42,332 nt of DNA from an uncultured Porphyromonadaceae bacterium (GTDB taxonomy: Bacteria; Bacteroidota; Bacteroidia; Bacteroidales; Muribaculaceae). The DNA is taken from contig CAMWVE010000027.1 of assembly GCA_947177685.1 (NCBI GenBank), positions 1 to 42,332 of the forward strand, given 5' to 3'. The notes below the pieces were generated by a model. That model was not told the origin of the DNA. It ran no database searches and saw nothing but the letters and a program-made list of their open reading frames with translations. Of the stretch, positions 33,745-42,062 are shown piece by piece. The first letter of the stretch is position 1. Every line of letters begins with the position of its first letter. Both the position numbers and the translations under genes were made by a program.

Positions 33745-35790
33745 ATGAAGAAACAGCAGACTCTAAAAATAATCAAGAACGACCCGTGGCTCAAACCGTT
33801 CTCGGATGCCATTGTGGGTCGACATCAGGATGCACTGCGTAAGGAAGCCGACCTGACTCAATCCGCCGGCTCGCTGACTGACTTTGCCAATGCCCATCAG
33901 TATTTCGGCTTGCACCGTCTCGCCGACGGATCGTGGGTGTTCCGCGAATGGGCGCCAAACGCAACCTCCATCAACCTGATAGGCGACTTCTCAGGGTGGA
34001 ACGCTCTTGAAGGGTATGCCCTGCACCGACTGCCTGACTCCGACGGAGTGTGGGAGCTGCATTTGCCTGCTGATGCCATCCGTCACGGCAACTTCTACAA
34101 GATGCTGGTGAAATGGAACGGCGGCGAAGGCGAACGTATCCCTGCCTACGCAACCCGCGTGGTGCAGGACCCCGTGTCACACCTGTTCTCGGCTCAGGTA
34201 TGGGCACCGGAAAACGAGTTCAAATGGACTGACCGCGGGTTCACCCCCGATGTGAAGCCGCTGCTGATCTACGAGTGTCACATAGGCATGGCGCAACAGA
34301 AAGAGGATGTGGGCACCTACGACGAATTCCGCACAAACGTGCTCCCCCGCATTGCCCGCGACGGCTACAACGCCATTCAGATAATGGCTATTCAGGAACA
34401 CCCCTACTACGGCTCCTTCGGCTACCATGTGTCAAGTTTCTTCGCCGCTTCGAGCCGCTTCGGCACTCCCGAACAGCTGAAGGCGCTTGTCAATGAGGCA
34501 CATGCTCTGGGAATTGCCGTAATCATGGACATTGTCCACTCACATGCCGTCAAGAACGAGAACGAAGGGCTCGGACGCCTCGACGGCTCATACGACCTCT
34601 ACTTCTACGGCGACAGCCGCCGCGAACACCCCGCATGGGATTCGCTCTGCTTCGACTACGGCAAAAACGAGGTACTCCACTTCCTGCTCTCGAACTGCAA
34701 ATACTGGATGGAGGAATATCACTTCGACGGTTTCCGCTTCGATGGTGTCACCTCCATGCTCTACTATAATCACGGGCTGGGACAAGCCTTCTCAACCTAC
34801 GATGACTACTACAACGGCGCACAGGACACCAACGCCATCACCTACCTGACCCTCGCCAACAAGCTCATACACGAACTTAACCCAAACGCCATAACCATAG
34901 CCGAGGAGATGAGCGGCATGCCCGGTCTGGCGCTCCCCTTCAAGGACGGTGGCATAGGCTTTGACTACCGCATGGCAATGGGCATCCCCGACTACTGGAT
35001 CAAGACCCTCAAGGAGAAAAAAGATGAGGACTGGCACCCCACATCCATCTTCTGGGAACTGACAAACCGGCGCGATGATGAAAAAACCATCAGCTATGTG
35101 GAGAGCCACGACCAAGCGCTCGTAGGCGACAAAACAGTCATTTTCCGTCTCATCGACGACAAAATGTACTGGCACATGACCGTTGGCGACAACGACATGA
35201 CTGTGGCGCGAGGCATCGCACTCCACAAACTGATCCGACTGGTGACCATAGCCACCATCAACGGCGGATACCTCAACTTCATGGGCAATGAGTTCGGACA
35301 CCCCGAATGGATCGACTTCCCCCGCGAAGGCAACGGCTGGAGCTACAAATATGCGCGACGCCAGTGGGATCTGGTCGACCGTGAGGATCTGCAATATAAA
35401 TTCCTCAACCGCTTTGACAACGCCATGGTCGAACTCGTCTCCGGTGTCAACAACTTCCAGAGCCTCGCCATTGAGAAGCTGTGGGAAAAAGATGACGACC
35501 AAGTGCTCGCATTCCGCCGCGGAAACCTCATCTTCGTGTTCAACTTCAATCCGTTCAAGTCATTCACCGGCTACGGCATTCTGGCTCCTGCCGGAAAATA
35601 TCGCCCCGTGCTTTCATCTGACGCTGAAGAGTTCGGCGGTTTCGGCAACATCGACATGAAGGTTGAGCACCTCACCACACCTGACCCCCTCTATCAGCCC
35701 ATCGGCAAAGAGTGGCTCAAACTCTACCTGCCCGCACGCTCCGCTCAAGTGCTGAGACTATCGCGCCGGGCACCCAAACGCAACAAATAA
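33745..35790 (+). CDS. glgB: 1,4-alpha-glucan branching enzyme (GH13_8 type)
   Basis: A 681-residue cytosolic enzyme that makes alpha-1,6 branches in glycogen. An N-terminal CBM48 domain (about 55-150: WVFREWAPNATSINLIGDFSGW) precedes the catalytic barrel. Conserved regions are MDIVHSHAVKN (261-271), DGFRFDGVTSML (328-339, nucleophile Asp333), TIAEEMSGMPG (about 384-394, acid/base Glu387) and ESHDQALVGD (453-462, Asp456). DGFRFDGVTSM and the overall length are closer to the eukaryote-like subfamily GH13_8 than to E. coli GlgB, as is common in Bacteroidetes. A C-terminal beta domain ends RSAQVLRLSRR. The SDR gene starts 14 nt downstream and is probably co-transcribed. Its GC-rich codon use contrasts with the AT-rich tract just upstream. 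Confidence 0.94.
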   Translation: MKKQQTLKIIKNDPWLKPFSDAIVGRHQDALRKEADLTQSAGSLTDFANAHQYFGLHRLADGSWVFREWAPNATSINLIGDFSGWNALEGYALHRLPDSDGVWELHLPADAIRHGNFYKMLVKWNGGEGERIPAYATRVVQDPVSHLFSAQVWAPENEFKWTDRGFTPDVKPLLIYECHIGMAQQKEDVGTYDEFRTNVLPRIARDGYNAIQIMAIQEHPYYGSFGYHVSSFFAASSRFGTPEQLKALVNEAHALGIAVIMDIVHSHAVKNENEGLGRLDGSYDLYFYGDSRREHPAWDSLCFDYGKNEVLHFLLSNCKYWMEEYHFDGFRFDGVTSMLYYNHGLGQAFSTYDDYYNGAQDTNAITYLTLANKLIHELNPNAITIAEEMSGMPGLALPFKDGGIGFDYRMAMGIPDYWIKTLKEKKDEDWHPTSIFWELTNRRDDEKTISYVESHDQALVGDKTVIFRLIDDKMYWHMTVGDNDMTVARGIALHKLIRLVTIATINGGYLNFMGNEFGHPEWIDFPREGNGWSYKYARRQWDLVDREDLQYKFLNRFDNAMVELVSGVNNFQSLAIEKLWEKDDDQVLAFRRGNLIFVFNFNPFKSFTGYGILAPAGKYRPVLSSDAEEFGGFGNIDMKVEHLTTPDPLYQPIGKEWLKLYLPARSAQVLRLSRRAPKRNK

Positions 35791-35804
35791 TCTCCATCCC
35801 CTTT

Positions 35805-36824
35805 ATGGCAGACAAAAAAATACTTATTGTGGGCGCCGGCGGCTTCATAGGCGGTTTCATTGCCAGCAAAGCGCTCGAACTGGGCTATGACACATGGGTG
35901 GCTGTGCGCGAATCAACCTCGCGACGCTACCTCACCGACCCCCGACTGAAATTCGTGGTACTCGACTACGAGGATGACGACAGCCTCCGTTCAGCCCTCA
36001 CCACCGCTCTCCCCGAGGGCGAGAAGTGGGACTACATAATCTACAACCTCGGAGCCACAAAATGCTCCAACTTCCTCGATTTCAAGCGCATCAACTTCAC
36101 ATACCTGCGCAACTTCGTGGAAACGCTGAAAGCCGCCTCACTCGTGCCGGAAAAATTCCTGTACATGAGCAGTCTCAGCGCCGTAGGACCCTATGATGAG
36201 GTCAACTACACCCCCGCAACCTCGGCTACTCCTGCCGACCCCAACACAGCCTACGGGCTATCGAAAGTGCAGTCCGAAGCCTACCTCGAAACCATGAGCG
36301 GCATCCCCTACATCATCTTCCGCCCCACCGGCGTCTACGGACCTCACGAAAAGGACTATCTGATGATGATACAATCCATTGACCGTCACTTCGACTTCGC
36401 CGTAGGATTCCGCAAGCAGCTGCTCACCTTCATCTATGTCGAAGATCTCGTCGACGCCATGTTTTTAGCATTAGAATCACCGGCAGCAATCCGCAAGAAA
36501 TACATCATCTCGGAGGACCGGGCATACACCCAGTCCGAATTCCGCAAAATCGTATCTGACGAGTTAGGCAAGTCGTTCGTCATCCCGGTCCGACTCCCGC
36601 TCTGGGCGCTTTACATAGCCTCGTTCGTAGCAGAGAAATGGGGCAAATTCACCGTCAAGCCAGCCACGCTGAACCGCGACAAATACAAAATCATGAAACA
36701 GCGCAACTGGACAGCCGACATCAGCGATGCCCGGCGCGACTTCGGTTTCAATCCCCGTTTTGACCTTCGCACCGGCATACACAACACCGTAAAAGCCTAT
36801 CTTGCAGCCAAAAATGAAAAATAA
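35805..36824 (+). CDS. NAD(P)-dependent epimerase/dehydratase (extended SDR)
   Basis: A 339-residue cytosolic Rossmann-fold enzyme acting on nucleotide sugars or similar substrates. I start at ATG 35805 (MADKKILIVGAGGFIGGF); the longer frame to 35712 lies inside glgB. The cofactor motif GAGGFIGG is at 10-17, followed by VAVRES at the end of the second strand, where a basic residue suggests NADP could be accepted. Catalytic Ser/Tyr/Lys are in MSSLSAVGPY and TAYGLSKVQSE (YxxxK). RPTGVYGPHEKDY is a usual extended-SDR block. The C-terminal substrate-binding part is short. The overlap with the following small membrane protein gene (11 nt) implies coupling. Substrate unknown. Confidence 0.87.
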   Translation: MADKKILIVGAGGFIGGFIASKALELGYDTWVAVRESTSRRYLTDPRLKFVVLDYEDDDSLRSALTTALPEGEKWDYIIYNLGATKCSNFLDFKRINFTYLRNFVETLKAASLVPEKFLYMSSLSAVGPYDEVNYTPATSATPADPNTAYGLSKVQSEAYLETMSGIPYIIFRPTGVYGPHEKDYLMMIQSIDRHFDFAVGFRKQLLTFIYVEDLVDAMFLALESPAAIRKKYIISEDRAYTQSEFRKIVSDELGKSFVIPVRLPLWALYIASFVAEKWGKFTVKPATLNRDKYKIMKQRNWTADISDARRDFGFNPRFDLRTGIHNTVKAYLAAKNEK

Positions 36825-37068
36825 ACTGTTCAATCTGCTTCTGATTCTCGCCACACTGCCCGTGCTCACCACCCCCATGATGATCTCGCAGGCAGAGAGC
36901 GGCTACGAATTCAAAAAATACTTCATTTTCTTCTATCCCGTCTACAACATCGTGGCAGCATTCCTCGCATGGACCTGCCGCCGCTACCACCGCCACGCCG
37001 TAGCATGGATTCTCCTCATCCTCATGATTCTCACCGACATAACCATGTGGCAGCTGGTAAAAATGTGA
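36814..37068 (+). CDS. Small membrane protein of unknown function
   Basis: An 84-residue protein, MKNKLFNLLLILATLPVLTTP onward, with about three hydrophobic segments (5-25, 36-54, 64-80) and a basic CRRYHRHA loop between the last two. The first segment may be a membrane anchor or an uncleaved signal. It overlaps the SDR gene by 11 nt, so it is likely expressed from the glgB operon. I recognise no family. Confidence 0.6.
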   Translation: MKNKLFNLLLILATLPVLTTPMMISQAESGYEFKKYFIFFYPVYNIVAAFLAWTCRRYHRHAVAWILLILMILTDITMWQLVKM

Positions 37069-37073
37069 AAATG

Positions 37074-37105
37074 TTTGCCAGTGTTAAATTTGTTGGGTAA
37101 ATTTG
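37074..37105 (+). promoter_or_regulatory. Promoter of panB
   Basis: TTTG (37074-37077) and TAAATTTG (37098-37105) are separated by 20 nt, a full consensus match. A second TAAATTTG sits at 37085-37092 inside the spacer. Predicted start near 37112, leader about 40 nt. Confidence 0.8.
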
Positions 37106-37151
37106 CACCGATTTTGGGCATGTGATGCCCTACACACAAAATTTATGTCTT

Positions 37152-37973
37152 ATGTCAACCAATACTGTAGATAATAAAAAGAAAGTGACAACGGCTCGTT
37201 TCACCGAAATGAAACAGCGTGGCGAAAAAATCGCCATGATCACAGCTTACGACTACACTGTGGCTTCACTGATGGATGACGCCGGTATCGACGCCATCCT
37301 TATCGGAGATTCCGCTTCGAACGTGATGCTCGGAAACGAAACTACCATACCTATCACCCTCGACGAGATGATAACCTTTGCCAAAGGTGTTGCCAAAGGC
37401 GCAAAACGCGCTCTGGTGGTCTGTGACCTTCCGTTCGGCTCTTATCAGGGTAACCCTATGGTGGCACTGCAATCTGCCGTACGCGTGCTCAAGGAATCGG
37501 GTGCGGAAGCAGTCAAAATCGAGGGGGGCGAGGAAATTGCCGACACCGTCCGCACTCTGGTGAAAGCCGGTATTCCGGTGATGGGACACCTCGGTCTTAC
37601 TCCGCAGTCAATCAACGTGTTCGGAACCTACGGCGTTCGTGCCAAAGAGGATGCCGAGGCTAAAAAGCTTATCGACGATGCAAAATTGCTGCAGGAACTG
37701 GGCTGTTTCTCAGTCGTGCTTGAAAAAATTCCCGCTGACCTCGCCCGGAAAGTTTCGGAGAAGCTCAGTATTCCCACAATCGGCATCGGCGCCGGCAACG
37801 GAACTGACGGACAGGTGCTTGTTTGGCAGGATATGCTCGGCATGAACCGCGGTTTCTCGCCAAAGTTCCTCCGCCGCTACGCTGACCTTGCCACTGTCAT
37901 CACCGATGCAGTTTCGGCTTATGTCGGCGACGTGAAATCAACCGATTTCCCCAATGAGAACGAACAGTATTAA
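37152..37973 (+). CDS. panB: 3-methyl-2-oxobutanoate hydroxymethyltransferase
   Basis: A 273-residue cytosolic enzyme, first step of pantothenate synthesis, transferring a hydroxymethyl group from methylene-THF to ketoisovalerate. I use ATG 37152 ([17 protein letters not shown]). The family blocks are present: [34 protein letters not shown] with metal ligand Asp53, [12 protein letters not shown] with Asp92, AVKIEGGEE with Glu124, [19 protein letters not shown], and VLEKIP with the catalytic Glu191. [24 protein letters not shown] closes the barrel. Length is normal. A small lipoprotein gene follows after 21 nt and shares the terminator at 38329-38365. Confidence 0.96.
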   Translation: MSTNTVDNKKKVTTARFTEMKQRGEKIAMITAYDYTVASLMDDAGIDAILIGDSASNVMLGNETTIPITLDEMITFAKGVAKGAKRALVVCDLPFGSYQGNPMVALQSAVRVLKESGAEAVKIEGGEEIADTVRTLVKAGIPVMGHLGLTPQSINVFGTYGVRAKEDAEAKKLIDDAKLLQELGCFSVVLEKIPADLARKVSEKLSIPTIGIGAGNGTDGQVLVWQDMLGMNRGFSPKFLRRYADLATVITDAVSAYVGDVKSTDFPNENEQY

Positions 37974-37994
37974 CCTTTTCAAATAACCCTCCCT

Positions 37995-38303
37995 ATGTTA
38001 AGAAAACTCCTCGCCACAGCAGCCCTGATGTTCGCAGTAATGCTGACAGGCTGCGGCAGCAAAGAAAAAGAATACAGCGTTGATGATGTCATGAACAAGA
38101 TTGAGGCTTGCGAGACCCTCCAGCAGCTCGTTGACTTTGCCGCTGACCAAGACCTCAACACCTATGTTGAGTCGCTGCCGGAAGATGAGCAAAATAAAAT
38201 CCTCAAGCTTGTTGAAAAACGTGCCTACGAACTGACTCTTCAGGTTGAAGATTTAGACGAAGTGCAGAATATGCTCGATGAAAAGATTGACGAACTGAAT
38301 TGA
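37995..38303 (+). CDS. Small lipoprotein of unknown function
   Basis: A 102-residue protein with a lipoprotein signal MLRKLLATAALMFAVMLTGC (lipobox LTGC, Cys20). The mature part is acidic and helical, with heptad-like leucines in DEQNKILKLVEKRAYELTLQVEDL. It is probably a periplasmic lipoprotein of the inner or outer membrane. Co-transcribed with panB, but no functional link is evident. Confidence 0.75.
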   Translation: MLRKLLATAALMFAVMLTGCGSKEKEYSVDDVMNKIEACETLQQLVDFAADQDLNTYVESLPEDEQNKILKLVEKRAYELTLQVEDLDEVQNMLDEKIDELN

Positions 38304-38328
38304 TCACACAGCAACCTAAACGCTAAAG

Positions 38329-38365
38329 AGGGCGCACCAGAATTGATTTCTTGATGCGCCCTTTT
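38329..38365 (+). terminator. Intrinsic terminator after the panB-lipoprotein unit
   Basis: AGGGCGCA (38329-38336) pairs with TGCGCCCT (38355-38362), with extra AGAA/TTCT pairing possible inside the loop, and TTTT follows directly. It lies 26 nt after the stop codon. Confidence 0.85.
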
Positions 38366-38385
38366 CAGGTTAAATATAGAGTCAT

Positions 38386-39279
38386 TTATCCCACTGTGAG
38401 AGTGGTATAGTATCTCAGTGAGCCGTCAGATGCGTAATATGGGCGATAGTCCAGCGTGACATAGCGGTTGTCATAGCCCCACCATGTGGCGCTGACTCCG
38501 TTGCCCTGACGGTTGGTGCTTATCGGCAGCCCGTACATGCCGTTAAGGCTTGCGTAGACGCGATTATAGCAGTTGCTGTCATAGTACGGCGTGGAATAGC
38601 TGAAGTTTCCTGCTGCCAGATAACCGTTGTGGTAGGTCAGTATGGCATCGGACCACACCATGTTGAAGGCTTTGACATCGCGCAGAAACAGCTGATTGTC
38701 AGCATATCCGTCAACTATGCAATTGGTGGCATAGAGCCGGTCGAGCGTCAGATTGAACGCAGTGCCTAACGTGAAGCCGAAAATTGCCTGCAGAGGAGTC
38801 ACATGGTAGTGCGGGCGGAACGAGGGAGGAGGTGTAGGACGTCCGTGCCAGTGGAATACAGGGCGCAGAGGGCGCGCAGGCGGTGGTGGAGGCGTCGGAC
38901 GATGATGTCCGGGACTGGGATGAGGTTTGTAATGATTTCCCCCGCCGTGATGACCGGGATTAGGTCGAGGATTGTAGTTGTGTCCACCTCCGTGGTGTCC
39001 GGGGTGAGGATTATAGTTACCTCCACCATGATTGCCGGGATTGGGCTTGTGGTTGCCCCCGCCGTGGTTACCATGATTGGGTCGATGGTTATCCCCGTTG
39101 TGATTACCCTGATTCGGGCGGCGGTTGTGACCTCCGCTGCCATTATTGTTATGATTGCCCCGGTTTCCGGCTCTCTGATCTGCACCCGGGCGACGACCTT
39201 GAGCTGACACTTCAAACTGAGGCACCGCCATGGAGCCACATATCAGGCATATCGCAAAAATTCTGAGTAATCTTTTCAT
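38386..39279 (-). CDS. Secreted histidine/glycine/asparagine-rich repeat protein
   Basis: A 297-residue exported protein with a signal peptide (MKRLLRIFAICLICGSMAVPQFEVSAQ). Residues 41-128 are a low-complexity region built on imperfect repeats such as GNHGGGNHKPNPGNHGGG; I count 18 His in these 88 residues. A proline-rich hinge (RPTPPPPPARPLRP) leads to a C-terminal domain (about 165-297) with many Tyr and a beta-rich look: FRPHYHVTPLQAIFGFTLGTAFN and ISTNRQGNGVSATWWGYDNRYV. The His-rich region could bind Zn, Ni or Cu, but could also be a flexible surface linker. The family is not recognised. It has no partner gene; the 300-nt region upstream contains no clear promoter for it. Confidence 0.75.
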   Translation of the reverse strand: MKRLLRIFAICLICGSMAVPQFEVSAQGRRPGADQRAGNRGNHNNNGSGGHNRRPNQGNHNGDNHRPNHGNHGGGNHKPNPGNHGGGNYNPHPGHHGGGHNYNPRPNPGHHGGGNHYKPHPSPGHHRPTPPPPPARPLRPVFHWHGRPTPPPSFRPHYHVTPLQAIFGFTLGTAFNLTLDRLYATNCIVDGYADNQLFLRDVKAFNMVWSDAILTYHNGYLAAGNFSYSTPYYDSNCYNRVYASLNGMYGLPISTNRQGNGVSATWWGYDNRYVTLDYRPYYASDGSLRYYTTLTVG

Positions 39280-39578
39280 TGGCTGAAGGTTTAAATGGTT
39301 GATAATTCCGAGGCTTTCTGATTGCCGTCTGATATTATGACACCCTAAATGCTGATGAGTTTAATCACTCGACCTATTAACCGAATTTTTAACCAACTTA
39401 AACGACTTTTTCACCAGTATTACAAACCATAAACACTTTTGTGTTAATTTTGTTAATTTGGAAACATCTATTTAAACAAGGTGAAAAAGCAATAACAATT
39501 CTGTTAACGTGTGGCAAAATCAAATTATTTGTTGCATATTTGCATTAACCAAAATCACTACTTTACCACAACACACCA

Positions 39579-39992
39579 GTGAACGGCAAACTGTTTACAT
39601 ATAGAAATGACCCCGATTTCGACGGCGAAAAAATCCTGATTATCGATGAGGATTTTCTTCTCGCCGACCTCATTCATTTCCATTTCACTAAGAAAGGCTA
39701 TGAAATAGAGGTGCTGAAGAATCTGGACGACGCGCCGTCACTTGACCTCACGGAGTATTCCCTGATTATCGTCGACATGAACTATAATGCCGAGAAAAGC
39801 CTTCAGCTGATTTCTGACGTGCGCAACGATTCACTCACCGAAGAAACCCCCGTGGTGGTATGCTCCAAAACTCAGAGCAACAAGAACATCGTGGCAGCAC
39901 TGAATGCCGGCGCCGATGACTACATCACACGTCCGTTCGCTATTTCCGAACTGCTTGTTCGCATAAACAAACTCCTCGGCATAAAAGCCTGA
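39579..39992 (+). CDS. Stand-alone response-regulator receiver domain
   Basis: A 137-residue protein with a single REC domain (about 17-137) and no output domain. The start is a GTG at 39579; no in-frame ATG precedes the domain. Acidic pocket residues are in LIIDED (20-25), the phospho-acceptor is Asp66 in LIIVDMNY, and Ser96 sits at the switch position in VVVCSK. The usually invariant Lys of the KPF motif is Arg118 (YITRPF). It would need to act by protein contact with another regulator. No kinase is encoded nearby. The spacer 39280-39578 is AT-rich; it contains TAATTTTG at 39445-39452 but without a matching -33 box. Confidence 0.85.
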   Translation: MNGKLFTYRNDPDFDGEKILIIDEDFLLADLIHFHFTKKGYEIEVLKNLDDAPSLDLTEYSLIIVDMNYNAEKSLQLISDVRNDSLTEETPVVVCSKTQSNKNIVAALNAGADDYITRPFAISELLVRINKLLGIKA

Positions 39993-39995
39993 CCC

Positions 39996-40011
39996 CGGCA
40001 AACACTTGCCG
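39996..40011 (+). terminator. Weak hairpin after the receiver-domain gene
   Basis: CGGCAA-ACAC-TTGCCG is a perfect 6-bp hairpin 4 nt after the stop. The T-run is about 18 nt further on (40031-40037), so intrinsic termination is doubtful. Confidence 0.35.
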
Positions 40012-40040
40012 ATCTACACAACCAACTGATTTTTTTGCAT

Positions 40041-40099
40041 GTTGCAACGACGCCTCGTGGAGCATCCGCCCTTCGGCAGACCCTCCACAAAGCATCCGC
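40041..40099. repeat. Degenerate REP-like repeats downstream of metK
   Basis: GACGCCTCGTGGAGCATCCGC (within 40049-40069, 21 nt in two halves GACGCC and TCGTGGAGCATCCGC) and CCTCCACAAAGCATCCGC (40082-40099) are variants of the family found upstream of metK at 41425-41901. Confidence 0.6.
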
Positions 40100-40106
40100 T
40101 GTGAGT

Positions 40107-41390
40107 TTAGAGACCGAACGCGGTGCGCAGAGTGTCAACATAGTCAAGTTTCTCCCATGTGAACAGCTCCACTTCAATCTCCTTCTTACCTTCGTAGGGC
40201 GACTCGAAGCACTTGGTGATAGTGCGCGGAGTACGTCCGAAATGTCCGTAGGTCGATGTTTCGCTGTAGATGGGATTGCGCAGCTTGAGGCGCTCCTCTA
40301 TGGCTGCCGGACGCATGTCGAAAATCTTTGACACCTTGTCGGAAATCTCAGCATCGGTCATGTTCACTTTGGCTGTGCCTAAAGTGTTGACATACAAGCT
40401 GACAGGTTGTGCCACACCGATTGCATACGCCACCTGCACCAGCGCGCGGCTCGCCACACCCGCAGCCACCAGATTCTTGGCTATGTGACGTGCGGCGTAG
40501 GCTGCCGAACGGTCCACTTTGCTCGGGTCCTTGCCTGAGAAAGCGCCACCGCCATGCGCACCGTGACCTCCGTAGGTATCCACGATGATCTTACGTCCGG
40601 TCAGTCCGGTGTCGCCGTGAGGACCACCGATGACAAACTTGCCGGTGGGGTTGACATGCAGCACGAAGTCATCGCCCCAGATGTGGCGCAACTCCTCGGG
40701 CAGCGTGGCTTTCACACGAGGAATCAGAATGTTTTTCACATCGTTGCGTATCGCTTCGAGCATCCGGCTGTCAGCCTGCTCCTGCGTTTCGCCCGGTTCA
40801 GGCTTCAGGAAATCGTCGTGCTGGGTAGAGATCACCACAGTGTGTACTCTGACCGGATTATTGTCGCTGTCATATTCCACCGTCACCTGACTCTTGGAAT
40901 CGGGGCGCAGATAAGTCATCTCCTTCCCTTCCCTGCGGATAGCTGAAAGCTCCTTGAGCAAGGCATGGCTGAGAGCCACCGTCAGCGGCATATAGACGGG
41001 GGTTTCGTCAGTAGCATATCCGAACATCATCCCTTGGTCGCCGGCGCCCTGCAGATCGGCAGACTCGCGTTCCACGCCACGGTTTATGTCAGCGCTCTGC
41101 TCGTGCAGCGCCGAGAAGATGCCGCACGAGTTGCCGTCGAACATCAGTTCGCTGCGGTTATAACCTATCTCCGTGATTACCTGACGTGTCACGGCAGTCA
41201 AATCAACGTAAGCCGACGATTTTACTTCGCCAGCCACAACCACCTGACCGGTGGTCACAAGCGTTTCACATGCCACCTTCGACTGAGGGTCGTAGGCAAG
41301 AAATTCATCAAGTATTGCGTCTGAAATCTGGTCGGCAACCTTGTCAGGATGCCCTTCCGAAACTGATTCTGAAGTGAATAAGTAGTTCAT
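40107..41390 (-). CDS. metK: S-adenosylmethionine synthetase
   Basis: A 427-residue cytosolic enzyme that makes SAM from methionine and ATP. I use ATG 41390 ([20 protein letters not shown]); the longer frame to 41561 runs through REP-like repeats and the RNA element and is not coding. The conserved motifs are [16 protein letters not shown] (13-28), [16 protein letters not shown] (115-130) and [19 protein letters not shown] (about 285-303). A segment of about 30 residues around [20 protein letters not shown] and the C-terminal [10 protein letters not shown] and [12 protein letters not shown] are as in Bacteroidetes homologues, which are longer than E. coli MetK (384). Upstream lies a structured RNA with its own terminator, which may control this gene. 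Confidence 0.96.
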   Translation of the reverse strand: MNYLFTSESVSEGHPDKVADQISDAILDEFLAYDPQSKVACETLVTTGQVVVAGEVKSSAYVDLTAVTRQVITEIGYNRSELMFDGNSCGIFSALHEQSADINRGVERESADLQGAGDQGMMFGYATDETPVYMPLTVALSHALLKELSAIRREGKEMTYLRPDSKSQVTVEYDSDNNPVRVHTVVISTQHDDFLKPEPGETQEQADSRMLEAIRNDVKNILIPRVKATLPEELRHIWGDDFVLHVNPTGKFVIGGPHGDTGLTGRKIIVDTYGGHGAHGGGAFSGKDPSKVDRSAAYAARHIAKNLVAAGVASRALVQVAYAIGVAQPVSLYVNTLGTAKVNMTDAEISDKVSKIFDMRPAAIEERLKLRNPIYSETSTYGHFGRTPRTITKCFESPYEGKKEIEVELFTWEKLDYVDTLRTAFGL

Positions 41391-41424
41391 TTGTTTAGTT
41401 TTAACAGTTTTTACAAATCCATTT

Positions 41425-41503
41425 GTAGGGATGCTTCGTGGAGCGTCCGCAGCAGAAAATCGAAATTGCACAGATCCGTGGCGATGCTTCGTGGAGCGTC
41501 CGC
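41425..41503. repeat. Two REP-like hairpin repeats in the metK leader
   Basis: GATGCTTCGTGGAGCGTCCG occurs at 41430-41449 and 41483-41502. GGATGCT and AGCGTCC can pair around a 6-nt loop with one G-T pair. Both lie between the RNA element's terminator and the metK start. Confidence 0.8.
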
Positions 41504-41510
41504 ATCCACA

Positions 41511-41544
41511 AAATAAAAAATGCACAGGCATCATTGACTGCGCA
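41511..41544 (-). terminator. Intrinsic terminator of the RNA element upstream of metK
   Basis: On the minus strand UGCGCAG (plus 41538-41544) pairs with CUGUGCA (plus 41521-41527), 7 bp with one G-U pair and a 10-nt loop, followed by TTTTTTATTT. Its 5' arm shares four bases with the 3' strand of the RNA's closing stem. Confidence 0.75.
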
Positions 41545-41675
41545 TCATTCACAAAAAACAAATGAACCGGGGGTCAGGACCAACCTGAGTTTCAGTTCCG
41601 TAGTGGCGCACCCGCTGTGTGTGGGATTGCCGGGCGTTTTAGCATTTTTTTTGTGGGGTGGTTGCAAGCAGTCAA
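41534..41675 (-). ncRNA. Structured RNA upstream of metK, candidate riboswitch/attenuator or small RNA
   Basis: Reading the minus strand, the element is closed by an 8-bp perfect stem P1, UUGACUGC (plus 41668-41675) with GCAGUCAA (plus 41534-41541). Inside are P2, CACAAAAAA with UUUUUUGUG (plus 41647-41655 and 41550-41558), then two hairpins: P3 around GCGCCCG/CGGGUGCG (plus 41607-41636) and P4, UCAGG-UUGGU-CCUGA (plus 41574-41588), extended by GAAC/GUUC (plus 41595-41598 and 41564-41567). A canonical promoter lies just upstream and an intrinsic terminator overlaps P1. I do not see the SAM-I (GAGGGA and kink-turn) or SAM-II signatures. It is either a metK leader that senses a ligand or an independent RNA of about 180 nt. 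Confidence 0.65.
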
Positions 41676-41697
41676 ATCTGTCCACCGATTTTCACTG

Positions 41698-41728
41698 CAA
41701 AGTTACACTTTATTTTTGAATCTGCAAA
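41698..41728 (-). promoter_or_regulatory. Promoter of the metK leader RNA
   Basis: On the minus strand TTTG (plus 41725-41728) and TAACTTTG (plus 41698-41705) are separated by 19 nt, a full consensus match. The predicted start is near 41691, 16 nt before P1 of the RNA element and 300 nt before the metK ATG. Confidence 0.8.
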
Positions 41729-41803
41729 ATCCCGCCACCCATTCACCCTCGCTTTTTTGTGTTTTTAACGACTACAACCCTGACTAACGACTCATGACGA
41801 CTT

Positions 41804-41901
41804 CGGACGCTCCGCGAAGCATCCCTACTTTATTGCCACTATCATTACCGCTAATCAGTTGACATTTAGAGAGTTGTAGGGACGCTATGTGGAGCGTCCG
41901 C
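41804..41901. repeat. Inverted pair of REP-like repeats between metK and eno
   Basis: GGACGCTCCGCGAAGCATCC (41805-41824) is in the opposite orientation to GGACGCTATGTGGAGCGTCC (41880-41899). They belong to the same family as 41425-41503. The stretch 41729-42062 otherwise holds only the eno terminator; I see no gene there. Confidence 0.75.
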
Positions 41902-41978
41902 CTGCGGCATCGCCGGAAATGGAGCGGCTACCGCGGAACGCTCTGCGTTTTGTTGTCCGGCAGGTATTGGTAACAGTA

Positions 41979-42008
41979 AAGCCGCCTCCGCGGATGCGGA
42001 GACGGCTT
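41979..42008 (-). terminator. Terminator of eno
   Basis: AAGCCG-C-CTCCGC with loop GGAT and GCGGAG-A-CGGCTT forms a 12-bp stem with one mismatch. On the minus strand it is followed by TTACTG, so the U-tract is short. It lies 54 nt after the eno stop. Confidence 0.6.
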
Positions 42009-42062
42009 ATTGCAGAAGCCCTAAGAGAGAGGTGTAGGGGTCAATAATTTATGGGGTATAAA

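Noticed and set aside
41391-41561. N-terminal extension of MetK
   Set aside because: The extra 57 codons come from REP-like repeats and the terminator region; [17 protein letters not shown] is the standard start.
41534-41675. SAM-I riboswitch upstream of metK
   Set aside because: CCCGGCAAUCC resembles the SAM-I P3 strand, but the GAGGGA internal loop, kink-turn and matching P2 are absent; kept as an unassigned structured RNA.
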